DNA from: Pseudomonadota bacterium
GTDB taxonomy: Bacteria > Pseudomonadota > Alphaproteobacteria > Rhizobiales > Beijerinckiaceae
Direction of reading: 5' to 3'
Assembly (NCBI GenBank): GCA_023386155.1
Contig: JAEWKH010000072.1
Coordinates: forward strand, 1-24,655
Length of the DNA stretch: 24,655 nucleotides
The position numbers and the translations under genes are program-made. Positions 1-7,763 of this stretch are shown here, piece by piece; the first letter of the stretch is position 1; each line of letters opens with the position of its first letter. Under the pieces are notes generated by a model, which was not told the DNA's origin, made no database searches, and saw only the letters and a program-made list of their open reading frames with translations.

Positions 1-199
1 CGGCAGGCTTGCCCGGGGCCGGCTTGGCCGCTGCAGGCTTCGCCGGGGCGGCCGGCTTCGCCGCGGGCTTGGCGGGAGTCGGTTTGGTCGATTGCTGCCC
101 GCGCTGGGACTGGGCCAAAGCGGCAGGCCCGGTTCCGATGACGACGAGGGCGGAAAGGATGCCCGCGGCGATGCCGCGCTGGAGAGATGCAGATATCAT
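1..199 (-). CDS. Exported Ala/Pro/Lys-rich protein, N-terminal fragment
   Basis: Only the first 66 codons are inside the window; the gene runs off the left edge. The visible part is a signal peptide: a short start with Arg8, a hydrophobic core at about residues 10-28 and an A-L-A cleavage site before Gln30. After it comes a low-complexity stretch built from KPAA/KPAP-like units. Such a linker usually joins a signal peptide to a periplasmic or envelope domain, which cannot be seen here, so no function is assigned. An in-frame ATG four codons upstream (211) is an alternative start; neither has a clear Shine-Dalgarno sequence. The signal peptide is visible in the sequence; the envelope location is inferred. 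Confidence 0.65.
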   Translation of the reverse strand, partial: MISASLQRGIAAGILSALVVIGTGPAALAQSQRGQQSTKPTPAKPAAKPAAPAKPAAAKPAPGKPA

Positions 200-324
200 G
201 GGGCGGACCATACAGGCGGATGGTTAAGAACTCTTCACCATCTCCGTTAAGGCTGCGCCGGGGGATTGGCGATGCGTCGAAACGTGGCGGTGAGGGCGCA
301 GCGGTGGTACCGTCGGCGCCACAG

Positions 325-355
325 CCCAAGAAAAAGGGGCCGCCGAAGCGGCCCC
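325..355 (-). terminator. Rho-independent terminator with TTCG loop
   Basis: On the minus strand an 8-bp perfect GC stem (348-355 with 336-343) closes a TTCG tetraloop and is followed at once by TTTTT (335-331). It can end transcripts coming from the right: either read-through from the YkvA gene that stops at 523, or a short RNA started in the AT-rich region around 440-465. There is no T-run on the plus-strand side. Confidence 0.75.
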
Positions 356-404
356 GGAGTGTGTTTGCAAAGCTTGTTCGTCTTTAAAAGCCGGAGGAAA
401 CGAA

Positions 405-434
405 ATGACTTTGTTGCGAACGAACTATCCTTAA
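405..434 (+). other. Nine-codon mini-ORF with ideal ribosome binding site
   Basis: GGAGG at 393-397 sits seven bases before an ATG that opens a nine-residue ORF (MTLLRTNYP, then TAA). It lies antisense to the possible small RNA. No plus-strand gene follows for more than 500 bases, so it is not an obvious leader peptide. It may be chance, or the remnant of a lost gene. Confidence 0.15.
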
Positions 435-522
435 AGGAAGTATAATAACATTGCAATAAGTCAATATTCTTTGTTCTGATTATTGTCCTAAAAAGACCGC
501 ACGGAGGTTGAAAAGCACAACG

Positions 523-909
523 CTAAGGTTGTCTCTCCGCTTCGTTCAGCGCTTCGCGGGCCTTTTGCTTGTGGTCTTCCGTAATGGAGCCGGCCACCTG
601 GGTGATCGCGGCGGCCAGAACCGCTGCGTCATCGGCGAAGCCGAACAGGGGCAGAAGGTCGGTGATCGCATCGGCCGGGAACACGAAATAGGCGATTGCC
701 CCGAGGAGGATGAGCTTCACGCGGCTCGGGGTCGAGGGGTCGGTCGCGCAGAAGAACGCCGCCACGAGGTCCTCGGCGAACGGGATCCTGCCGGCAACCC
801 GCTTCAGCTTGGCCCAGAACCGCCGCTTCAAGCCCTCCTCGTCGCGCGTCTCCCTGCGGATGGCCTCCATCTCGGCCTTGCTGAAAGGCTTCATGATGGA
901 TTCACTCAT
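523..909 (-). CDS. YkvA/DUF1232 family membrane protein
   Basis: This 128-residue protein carries the DUF1232 signature around residues 65-100: a hydrophobic segment (LILLGAIAYFVFPAD) followed by an acidic, Pro/Asp-rich motif (D-LLPLFGFADDAAVL). The family is widespread, small and of unknown function; members are thought to sit in the inner membrane with one or two hydrophobic helices. The N-terminal half is charged and probably cytoplasmic. The start at 909 is supported by AGGAG about nine bases upstream; a second Met at codon 6 is less well placed. It is transcribed divergently from the SDR gene across a 79-bp spacer. Family assignment is firm, function is not known. Confidence 0.85.
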   Translation of the reverse strand: MSESIMKPFSKAEMEAIRRETRDEEGLKRRFWAKLKRVAGRIPFAEDLVAAFFCATDPSTPSRVKLILLGAIAYFVFPADAITDLLPLFGFADDAAVLAAAITQVAGSITEDHKQKAREALNEAERQP

Positions 910-988
910 TCAAACGGCTCCTGACGATCGTGTGTTTCTGTCGGGTCGAGGATAGCTTAAGACATCCCCCGATAGAGGGAGAAAAGCT

Positions 989-1774
989 ATGAAGCTCGAC
1001 AAATTGATGGCGGCCGTCGTCACCGGAGGCGCTTCGGGCCTCGGCGAAGCCACGGCCCGCATGCTCGCCTCCAACGGCGCGAAGGTCGCCATCCTGGACA
1101 TGAACGCCGAGCGCGGCGAGGAGGTTGCCCGCGAGATCGGGGCGGTCTTCTGCAAGGCCGACGTGACGGACGAGGCTTCCATCGATTCGGCCCTCGCCGC
1201 CGCCCGCGCGGCCAACGGCGTCGAGCGCATTCTCGTCAATTGTGCCGGCATCGCGCCGGGCAAGCGCACGGTCGCGAAGAAGCGCGAGACCGGCGAGCTG
1301 GTCCCTCACGATGTGGCGAGCTTCCGCCGCGCCGTGGAGATCAACCTGATCGGCACCTATGCCATGATCGCGAAATGCGCCACCGCCATGGCCGGGCTCG
1401 ATCCGGTCACGCCCGACGGCGGGCGCGGCGTCATCGTCAACACCTCGTCGGTGGCCGCGCAGGACGGGCAGATCGGGCAGGCGGCCTATTCCGCCTCCAA
1501 GGGTGGCGTGCTTGGCCTGACCCTTCCCGTGGCCCGCGACCTGTCCGGCTTCGGCATCCGGGTGATGACGATCATGCCCGGCCTGTTCCACACGCCGCTC
1601 TTCGAGGGCATCGCCGAGGATTACCGCAAGGCGCTCGAGGCCAACGTACCGTTCCCCTCGCGCCTCGGGCGCCCGGAGGAATACGCCACGCTGGTGAAGG
1701 CGATCATCGAGAACGACATGCTCAACGGCGAAGGCATCCGCCTCGACGGCGCCCTGCGCATGCAGCCGAAGTAG
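989..1774 (+). CDS. SDR dehydrogenase, 3-hydroxyacyl-CoA dehydrogenase type II-like
   Basis: A classical short-chain dehydrogenase of 261 residues. The cofactor loop TGGASGLG is at residues 12-19 and Asp37 ends the second beta strand, which favours NAD over NADP. NCAG is at 84-87 and the catalytic set is Ser154, Tyr167 and Lys171 (YSASK). The segment around 178-205 (LPVARDL, GIRVMTIMPGLFHTPL) is typical of the HSD10 / type II 3-hydroxyacyl-CoA dehydrogenase branch. Those enzymes oxidise 3-hydroxyacyl-CoA or 2-methyl-3-hydroxybutyryl-CoA in fatty-acid and branched-chain amino-acid breakdown. The start is supported by a purine-rich GAGGGAGA before the ATG. It stands alone, and its stop lies two bases from the convergent GFA gene. 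The substrate is inferred from subfamily resemblance. Confidence 0.88.
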   Translation: MKLDKLMAAVVTGGASGLGEATARMLASNGAKVAILDMNAERGEEVAREIGAVFCKADVTDEASIDSALAAARAANGVERILVNCAGIAPGKRTVAKKRETGELVPHDVASFRRAVEINLIGTYAMIAKCATAMAGLDPVTPDGGRGVIVNTSSVAAQDGQIGQAAYSASKGGVLGLTLPVARDLSGFGIRVMTIMPGLFHTPLFEGIAEDYRKALEANVPFPSRLGRPEEYATLVKAIIENDMLNGEGIRLDGALRMQPK

Positions 1775-1776
1775 CC

Positions 1777-2187
1777 TTACGAGATCACGTCCCCCCGGTT
1801 CTCCGGATAGCTGACCAGGTCCCGGGTGCAGAGCCAGGATTCGCGGCGCTTCGCCCAGCCTTCGTAGGTGGGCGTGAAAAGGTCGGGCTCGTCGAAGGCG
1901 CCGAGCTTGATCTCGATCTCGTCGCCGCCGTCCCAGAAGAACACCTGCGAGCCGCATCGCGGGCAAAAATGGTCTCGCGGGCTGCCTGGCGAGGGCTCCC
2001 AGGTCCGGCTTTCCCCGGACCTCGTCACCTGATCCGCGGGGAAGACCGCGAAGGCGTTGAAGACGCTGCCGCTGATCTTGCGGCAGGTCATGCAATGGCA
2101 CAGGCCCACGCGCGTCGGCTCGCCGCGGGCCTCGAAGGTCAGCTGCCCGCAGGCGCAGCCGCCCGTGCGGATGGGTGTCTCAGCCAT
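1777..2187 (-). CDS. GFA family zinc-binding protein
   Basis: A 136-residue protein of the GFA (glutathione-dependent formaldehyde-activating enzyme / Mss4-like) fold. All the zinc cysteines can be read: C11 and C13 (CxCG), C30, C32 and C35 (CHCMTC), and C75 and C78 (FCPRCGS). The founding member was proposed to speed formaldehyde-glutathione adduct formation, but most family members have no proven substrate, so the enzymatic role is open. The gene starts three bases after the stop of the pterin dehydratase gene, so the two are very probably co-transcribed. It ends two bases from the convergent SDR stop. Confidence 0.88.
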   Translation of the reverse strand: MAETPIRTGGCACGQLTFEARGEPTRVGLCHCMTCRKISGSVFNAFAVFPADQVTRSGESRTWEPSPGSPRDHFCPRCGSQVFFWDGGDEIEIKLGAFDEPDLFTPTYEGWAKRRESWLCTRDLVSYPENRGDVIS

Positions 2188-2190
2188 GGC

Positions 2191-2493
2191 TCATCTCTTC
2201 GTCAGCCCTGCCGCCATCTGGTCCATGCGCTGCGCCAGCTCGACGTCGCGGCGCGTCAGGCCCTTGGCGTCGTGGGTGGCGAGCGTCACCTCGACCTTGT
2301 TGTAGCTGTTGCACCAGTCGGGATGATGATTCATGGCCTCGACCACCAGCGCCACGCGGGTCATCCAGCCGAAGGCCGCGTTGAAGTCGTCGAAGACGAA
2401 GCGCTTGGTGATCGCGTCACGGCCTTCGACGAGCGCCCAGCCGTCGAGGGCGGGCAGGAATTCGGAACGTTCGGCTTCGGTCAGGCGGGGCAT
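2191..2493 (-). CDS. phhB: 4a-hydroxytetrahydrobiopterin dehydratase
   Basis: A 100-residue pterin-4a-carbinolamine dehydratase (PCD/DCoH family). It has the signature NHHPDWCNSYNKV at residues 55-67 and the second histidine motif ATHD at 72-75; His56, His57 and His74 match the active-site histidines. The enzyme dehydrates 4a-hydroxytetrahydrobiopterin and so recycles the cofactor of aromatic amino-acid hydroxylases. No phenylalanine hydroxylase gene is in this window; the protein is also common in bacteria that lack one. It is the first gene of a tight two-gene unit with the GFA protein. Confidence 0.92.
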   Translation of the reverse strand: MPRLTEAERSEFLPALDGWALVEGRDAITKRFVFDDFNAAFGWMTRVALVVEAMNHHPDWCNSYNKVEVTLATHDAKGLTRRDVELAQRMDQMAAGLTKR

Positions 2494-2558
2494 GGGCGCA
2501 TTCGTCCAGAGAAGGGGTGCGCCTTAGTGATGACGCGCGGGGGCCAGGTTTCAAGCCC

Positions 2559-3575
2559 TCAGGCGATGCCGAGGAGGCGGATGAGCCCCAGGCTGATCGC
2601 GATCAGCACCAGCAGCGACAGCGTGACGGCGAGCGTCACCCGCGCCCCGACGCTTCTGAGCACCTTGAGATCCACGCCGAGGCCCAGGGCCGCCATGGAG
2701 ATGACGGTGAGGAGCGTCGCTGCCGGCACGACGGCCCGCAGGACCGCATCGGGAATGGCCCCGAGGGAGCGCAGCAGAGCGAGGCTTAAGAAACCGACGA
2801 TGAACCAGGGCACGAGCCGGCTCCACGACAGGCGCGGCTTCGCGTCCTTCGTGTCGCGGCCCGCCACGAGCGACAGGACGATCACCACGGGTCCCAGCAT
2901 CAGCACGCGCACGAGCTTCACCAGCGTGCCGAGCTGCGTGCTCACGAGGCTCACCGGCACGGTGGCGGCCAGCACCTGCGGGACCGCATAGACCGTCAGG
3001 CCCGCGAGCACGCCGTACTGGGTCATCGACAGGCCGAAGAGCGGCACCAGCAGGGGCAGGGTGAGCACGACGATCACGCCGAGAATGGCCGTGAACGCAA
3101 TCGAGGAGGCGACATCCTCCGGCTTCGCGCCGATCACCGGCGCAACCGCGGCAATCGCCGAGTTGCCGCAGATGGAATTGCCGCAGGCGACCAGCATGGC
3201 CATGCGGCTCGGCAGCCCGAGCCAGCGGCCGAGTCCGTAGCTCGCCCCGATGGCGAGCGCCACCACGACGGCAATGCCGAGGATGAGCCCCGCTCCCGCA
3301 TCGAGAACGGCCTGAAAGCTGATCGAGGCGCCCAGAAGCATCACGGCGATCTCGAGCAACGTCTTGGCGGAAAACCCGATGCCGGGAACCCAGCGCCTGT
3401 CCGGCGTCCAGAGGGTTCTCACAATGGTGCCGATGAGGATCGCGATGACGAGGGCCTCGAGCCAGGGCCGCCCGGTCCAATGCTCCTCGATCCATTGCAG
3501 GCCCATCGCGGCAAGCGCGATCACGGCGCACAAGGCGATGCCGGGCGCCAGCTGGGCGATGCGGTTGGAAATCAT
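2559..3575 (-). CDS. YeiH/UPF0324 family permease (putative sulfate exporter)
   Basis: A hydrophobic protein of 338 residues with roughly ten membrane segments. It carries the family hallmark near its middle (ACGNSICGNSAIAAVAPVIGA) and a C-terminal MAALGLGVDLKVL segment. YeiH/UPF0324 proteins are inner-membrane carriers; some have been proposed to export sulfate or sulfite, but the substrate is not settled. I chose the ATG at 3575. Reading on upstream to a TTG at 3638 would add 21 polar residues unlike the family, although neither start has a strong Shine-Dalgarno site. It has no close partner gene: a 65-bp gap separates its end from phhB. Confidence 0.85.
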   Translation of the reverse strand: MISNRIAQLAPGIALCAVIALAAMGLQWIEEHWTGRPWLEALVIAILIGTIVRTLWTPDRRWVPGIGFSAKTLLEIAVMLLGASISFQAVLDAGAGLILGIAVVVALAIGASYGLGRWLGLPSRMAMLVACGNSICGNSAIAAVAPVIGAKPEDVASSIAFTAILGVIVVLTLPLLVPLFGLSMTQYGVLAGLTVYAVPQVLAATVPVSLVSTQLGTLVKLVRVLMLGPVVIVLSLVAGRDTKDAKPRLSWSRLVPWFIVGFLSLALLRSLGAIPDAVLRAVVPAATLLTVISMAALGLGVDLKVLRSVGARVTLAVTLSLLVLIAISLGLIRLLGIA

Positions 3576-3767
3576 GGAAATGCGTTCGATCTCGGGGCTC
3601 GTCCGGGAGGGGCTAGCTTCAAGCCGGAGGGGATGCAAGCGCGAAACACATCATCGCCATTCGTCGAAAACCTGATCCACCCCTGAGGAGGCACGCAGTG
3701 CCGTCTCGAAGGGTCGGGGGTCTCGGCGCCACTCCTTGATAGGCTATCGCCGACACCCCCACCTCCA

Positions 3768-3852
3768 CCTCCTCCCCACCGCAAGTCGGGTGTTCCCGAC
3801 TTGCGCAAGAGGATACCCCTCTCAGGCCTGCCTGAGAGGGGTGGGGAGGAGG
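3768..3852. repeat. Three-helix palindromic repeat element, copy A
   Basis: An outer helix (3768-3778 with 3842-3852) encloses two perfect hairpins. Helix 2 is GCAAGTCGGG / CCCGACTTGC (3781-3790 with 3795-3804, loop TGTT). Helix 3 is an 11-bp stem (3816-3826 with 3831-3841). The result is a three-way junction. A second copy lies at 23133-23213. The element fills the gap between the YeiH gene and the phosphatase-like gene and contains no gene. Similar elements are scattered through Hyphomicrobiales genomes. Confidence 0.75.
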
Positions 3853-3932
3853 GCTTCTGTGGTGCGCTGGACCTTTACACGCCAGCCTATCAGGACGAGG
3901 GCCGTGGGGAGCGCCCGCTCCCAGTCAGGCAC

Positions 3933-4523
3933 TCAACCGGCAAACCCGTCCTCGATGGCGCGCCAGTCCTGGGTCATCGTGAAGGAATCGCGGTCGATGA
4001 CGATGAAGCAGCCGCCGCCGGGATGCTGGGGGCGGCTTTCCTTGCCGATCTCGACCTTCTGCAGATGGGCCGTGAGCAGGGCTCCGACTCCGCCATGGGA
4101 GACCACGACGATGTCGCCGGCGGTCTCGTCCTCGCGCAGGATCCGGCGGACGGCGTCGACGATGCGCGCCTGCGCGTCGATGGCGCGCTCCCAGCCGCGA
4201 ATGCTCTCGTGCGGGCGCCGGAAGAACTCGGCCACCACCTCCCAGAATTCCGGCGGCGCGATGTAGCCCGTCGCGGACCGGTCGTTCTCGCCGAGCTCCT
4301 CGGCGGTCCCATAGGACAGGCCGAGGCGCTCCGCCACGATGGCGGCGCCGTCCATCGCCTTCCGCTCGGTGCTGGCATAGACGGCGGAGACGTCCCCGTC
4401 CGCGAGCATGGACGTGAAACGCTCCATGCGGGCGCGCCCGGTGGCGTTCAGGGGCCATTCGGGAATGGGCTGGTTGGGGTCGATGACCACTTCGGGATGG
4501 GTGATGAAGATGAGCGAAGCCAT
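3933..4523 (-). CDS. Histidine phosphatase superfamily protein with altered RHG motif
   Basis: A 196-residue protein that follows the phosphoglycerate-mutase-like fold. Strand 1 ends in THPEV, with His9 in the nucleophile position. STERKA at 51-56 matches the S-x-x-R-A motif (Arg54), a possible acid is Glu79, and SHGG (His143) is the second active-site histidine. The usual RHG is changed: Arg is replaced by Thr and Gly by Pro. Both core histidines remain, so it may act on an unusual substrate or be weak. The ATG at 4523 places strand 1 directly after the start; an in-frame ATG at 4547 would add eight residues. It follows thpR by 12-36 bp and is probably co-transcribed with it. Confidence 0.8.
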   Translation of the reverse strand: MASLIFITHPEVVIDPNQPIPEWPLNATGRARMERFTSMLADGDVSAVYASTERKAMDGAAIVAERLGLSYGTAEELGENDRSATGYIAPPEFWEVVAEFFRRPHESIRGWERAIDAQARIVDAVRRILREDETAGDIVVVSHGGVGALLTAHLQKVEIGKESRPQHPGGGCFIVIDRDSFTMTQDWRAIEDGFAG

Positions 4524-4559
4524 GGGGTCGATGTAACGGGCTTGCATGCGCCCGTCGAG

Positions 4560-5096
4560 TCAGCTCAACGGATAGGCCGCCTCGACGATGTAGGGGCCGC
4601 CGCCCACGGAATTCCGGGAGGAATACAGGACGAAGCGGTCGGCCGTGAATGTCAGCTTCGGGAAATGGCCCCGGACCGCGATGTAATCCGCCACGTCGAT
4701 GGGCGAGACGTTGCGCAGGCGCGCTAGGGTCACGTGCGGGGTGAACTTGCGGGTCTCGGGCGGAAGGCCGACCTGGCGCAGGAGGCGCTCCTGTTCCGCC
4801 TGGAGTTCGTTCAGCTCGCCGGTGCCGGAGGTGCGGGCGAAGACGGCGCGCGGTTTCCCGCCGCCGAAGGTGTCGAGGCCGTCGATGGTGATGGTGAGGG
4901 GAGCGCGCCGGCGCCGCTCGCCGAGGATCGACGTGACGTCCTCCGCCAGGCGGTCGTCGATATCGCCGATGAAGCGCAGGGTCAGGTGGTAGTTCTCGGG
5001 GTCGATCCAGCGCGCCCCGGGAAGGCCGCCGCGAAACGCCGAAAGCGCCAGGGCGATCTCGGCCGGAATCTCGATGCCGGTGAACAGACGGGGCAT
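4560..5096 (-). CDS. thpR: RNA 2',3'-cyclic phosphodiesterase ThpR
   Basis: A 178-residue 2H phosphoesterase. The two HxTx motifs are HLTL at 37-40 and HVTL at 121-124, with family landmarks LFTGIEIP at the N-terminus and RFIGDI after the first motif. ThpR enzymes hydrolyse RNA 2',3'-cyclic phosphate ends to 2'-phosphates and can ligate 2'-5' halves of tRNA in vitro; the physiological role is uncertain. The start is clear: GGGAGGTG lies about five bases before the ATG. It is the first gene of a probable two-gene unit with the histidine-phosphatase-like protein. Confidence 0.93.
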   Translation of the reverse strand: MPRLFTGIEIPAEIALALSAFRGGLPGARWIDPENYHLTLRFIGDIDDRLAEDVTSILGERRRRAPLTITIDGLDTFGGGKPRAVFARTSGTGELNELQAEQERLLRQVGLPPETRKFTPHVTLARLRNVSPIDVADYIAVRGHFPKLTFTADRFVLYSSRNSVGGGPYIVEAAYPLS

Positions 5097-5164
5097 GCGG
5101 CACCTCCCGGGGTTGCTGGTGTCGATTCAGACGATTGGTGAGAAGGGTTTGTTCCGATGGGAGA

Positions 5165-5202
5165 GCGTCATCCCGGACGGCGAAGCCGATCCGGGATGAC
5201 GC
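5165..5202. repeat. Perfect 13-bp-arm palindromic repeat, possible terminator
   Basis: GCGTCATCCCGGA (5165-5177) is exactly repeated in inverse at 5190-5202. The loop itself folds (CGGC-GAA-GCCG). The motif resembles the CGTCATnCCGG palindromes common between genes in Hyphomicrobiales. It sits 14 bases after the aldo/keto reductase stop, so it may protect or end that mRNA, but there is no T-run on either side. Confidence 0.65.
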
Positions 5203-5216
5203 ATGCTGTCAGGTGC

Positions 5217-6260
5217 TCACGGGCACGGATTGCAGTGCTCGACATGGATCGCGTTGATGCGCTCCTCCAGTTCCGGCGTGATCGTCACGTGGATCGAGGC
5301 GATGTCCGTCTTCAGCTGCTCCATGGAGGTCGCGCCGATGATGTTCGACGCGAGGAAGGGGCGGGAATTGACGAAGGCGAGCGCCATCTGGGCCGGATCC
5401 AGGCCGAATTCCTTCGCGAGCGCGATGTACTTGCGGATGGCCGCCTCGGCGGTGGGGTTCTCGTAGCGCTGGCCGCGGTTGAACAGGGTCGTGCGCGCTC
5501 CCGCAGGCCGTGCGCCGTCGAGATACTTGCCCGTGAGATAGCCCTGCGCCAACGGCGAATAGGCGAGCAGGCTGACATTCTCCCGCATGGAGACCTCGGC
5601 GAGCGCCACCTCGTAGGTGCGGTTGAGGAGGTTGTAGGCGTTCTGCACCGACTGCACCCGGGCCTGGCCCTTGGCGTCCGCGTGCTTGAGGAAGGTCATG
5701 GTGCCCCAGGCACTCTCGTTGGAGAGGCCGAAATGGCGAATCTTCCCGGCCTTCACCAGGTCGGTCATGATCTCGACCGTCTCGTCGACAGGGTGGGACG
5801 GGCCTTCCTGGTGGTGGAAGATGGTCGGGTTCGAGCCCCAGGGCATGGGGCGGTCGGGCCAGTGGATCTGGTAGAGGTCGATGTAGTCGGTCTGGAGCCG
5901 CTTCAGGCTCTTGTTCACCGCCTCCTCGATCTGGGCGCGGGAGAGTTCGCCCTTGGAGCCGTCGTCGCGGAACCAAGTGTTGTCGGAGCGGCCGATCACC
6001 TTCGTGGCGAGGATCACCTTGTCGCGGCTGCCCCGCGCCTTGAACCAGGAGCCGATGAAGCGCTCCGTCGAGCCCTGCGTCTCGGGACGGGGCGGGATCG
6101 AATAGAGCTCGGCCGTGTCGAAGAAGTTGATGCCCTGGTCGAGGGCATAGTCCATCTGCGCGTGGCCGTCGGCCTCGGTGTTCTGCTGGCCCCAGGTCAT
6201 GGTGCCGAGGCAGATGAGGCTGACATTGAGATCCGTGCGGCCGAGGCGTCGGTATTCCAT
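5217..6260 (-). CDS. tas: Aldo/keto reductase, Tas-like
   Basis: A 347-residue aldo/keto reductase with the complete catalytic tetrad Asp48, Tyr53, Lys87 and His133 (numbered from the chosen start). It has the N-terminal YRRLGRTDLNVSLICLGTMTWG of the Tas branch and a conserved C-terminal IIGATSMEQLK that binds NADP phosphate. Tas-type enzymes are cytosolic NADPH-dependent reductases of poorly defined aldehyde or ketone substrates. The start at 6260 is supported by GAGGAG about eight bases upstream; an earlier in-frame ATG at 6284 lacks this. It is transcribed alone, 64 bp after the esterase gene on the same strand. Family is certain, substrate is not. Confidence 0.9.
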   Translation of the reverse strand: MEYRRLGRTDLNVSLICLGTMTWGQQNTEADGHAQMDYALDQGINFFDTAELYSIPPRPETQGSTERFIGSWFKARGSRDKVILATKVIGRSDNTWFRDDGSKGELSRAQIEEAVNKSLKRLQTDYIDLYQIHWPDRPMPWGSNPTIFHHQEGPSHPVDETVEIMTDLVKAGKIRHFGLSNESAWGTMTFLKHADAKGQARVQSVQNAYNLLNRTYEVALAEVSMRENVSLLAYSPLAQGYLTGKYLDGARPAGARTTLFNRGQRYENPTAEAAIRKYIALAKEFGLDPAQMALAFVNSRPFLASNIIGATSMEQLKTDIASIHVTITPELEERINAIHVEHCNPCP

Positions 6261-6324
6261 CAGGTATGCTCCTCGCGGGGACATGATCCGCCGCGTTCAG
6301 GCGAGAATGAGGCGCTAAGGACGA

Positions 6325-6987
6325 TCAGCGCTGGGAAAGACGGGCGAGAAAGCTCTCGACGCTGGGCAGGATGCGCTCGACGATGACCTCGACACCCTTG
6401 GCCGTCGGATGCATTCCGTCGGGCAGGTTGAGGGATCTTTCGCCGGCGACTCCGTCCAGGAAGAAGGGATAGAGCACAAGGTCGTGCTTCTTCGCAATGT
6501 CCGGATAGATGCTGTCGAACTGTTCCGTGTAGGCGTGGCCCAGATTGCGCGAGGCGTACATGCCGGCCAGCATCACCGGGATGTTGCGGCTTTTCAGGCG
6601 CTCCACGATGGCCTCCAGGTTCCTGCGGGTCCCGGCCGGGTCGAGGCCGCGCAGCATGTCGTTGGCGCCCAGCTCCAGGATGACGCCGTCCGTGCCGTCG
6701 GGAACCGACCAGTCGAGCCGGTCGAGGCCGCCCGAGGAGGTGTCGCCGGAGACGCCCGCATTGGCGACCTCCACGTTGTAGCCCTTGGCCTTCAGGGCCT
6801 TCTCCAGCACGGCCGGGAAGGCCGCCTCCTGCGGCAGGTTGTAGCCGGCGCTCAGGCTGTCGCCCAGGGCCACGAGGCGGATCGTCCTCTCCTGCGCCGA
6901 GGGGGCCGTGGCGGGCACGACCATGGCGGCAAGGGCCGCCGCACACGCAAAAATGATCGTCATGAATGGGCCGGATTGGCGCTTCAT
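6325..6987 (-). CDS. tesA: Exported SGNH-family arylesterase/acyl-CoA thioesterase TesA
   Basis: A 220-residue lipolytic enzyme of the GDSL/SGNH family. A signal peptide (hydrophobic stretch ending near A-P-S-A-Q) leads into LVALGDSLSAGY with nucleophile Ser44. VSGDTSSGG supplies the block II glycine, GANDM the block III Asn, and DGMHP the catalytic Asp190 and His193 (numbered from codon 1 at 6987). Members cleave esters, thioesters and lysophospholipids in the periplasm. The ATG at 6987 has GGGAAG upstream, whereas the in-frame ATG at 7002 has no ribosome binding site. It is divergent from ybbA-ybbP, the same arrangement as in E. coli, which supports the orthology. Confidence 0.92.
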   Translation of the reverse strand: MKRQSGPFMTIIFACAAALAAMVVPATAPSAQERTIRLVALGDSLSAGYNLPQEAAFPAVLEKALKAKGYNVEVANAGVSGDTSSGGLDRLDWSVPDGTDGVILELGANDMLRGLDPAGTRRNLEAIVERLKSRNIPVMLAGMYASRNLGHAYTEQFDSIYPDIAKKHDLVLYPFFLDGVAGERSLNLPDGMHPTAKGVEVIVERILPSVESFLARLSQR

Positions 6988-7058
6988 CGATAGGCTTCCC
7001 ATCTAGGCAGAACTACACGGACGTCTTTGACAGTTTCCAACAGATCGGGTGAACGGGG

Positions 7059-7751
<693 letters not shown>

Positions 7752-7763
7752 GGAGTTCAGGCG

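Larger units (their letters stand above)
325..436 (-). ncRNA. Possible small RNA in AT-rich intergenic region
   Basis: A minus-strand transcript starting just below TATACT (439-444) would be about 110 nt long and end exactly at the TTCG-loop terminator. TTGACT lies at 459-464, but the 14-nt spacing to TATACT is short for a sigma-70-type promoter. Inside the segment, GTTCGT and ACGAAC can pair, and the minus strand carries a CCTCC block able to pair with Shine-Dalgarno sequences, a feature of many alphaproteobacterial small RNAs. No protein-like ORF fits. The alternative is that this is only the 3' untranslated region of the YkvA gene. Confidence 0.3.

Noticed and set aside
247..456. A 69-codon minus-strand frame in the left intergenic region.
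   Set aside because: It runs straight through the TTCG-loop terminator and has no ribosome binding site or familiar sequence.
902..2101. A 399-codon minus-strand frame across the SDR and GFA genes.
   Set aside because: It overlaps two recognised genes in other frames and has no domain of its own.
3576..3638. TTG start for the YeiH permease giving a longer N-terminus.
   Set aside because: The added residues are polar and unlike the family; TTG starts are rare and no Shine-Dalgarno site supports it.
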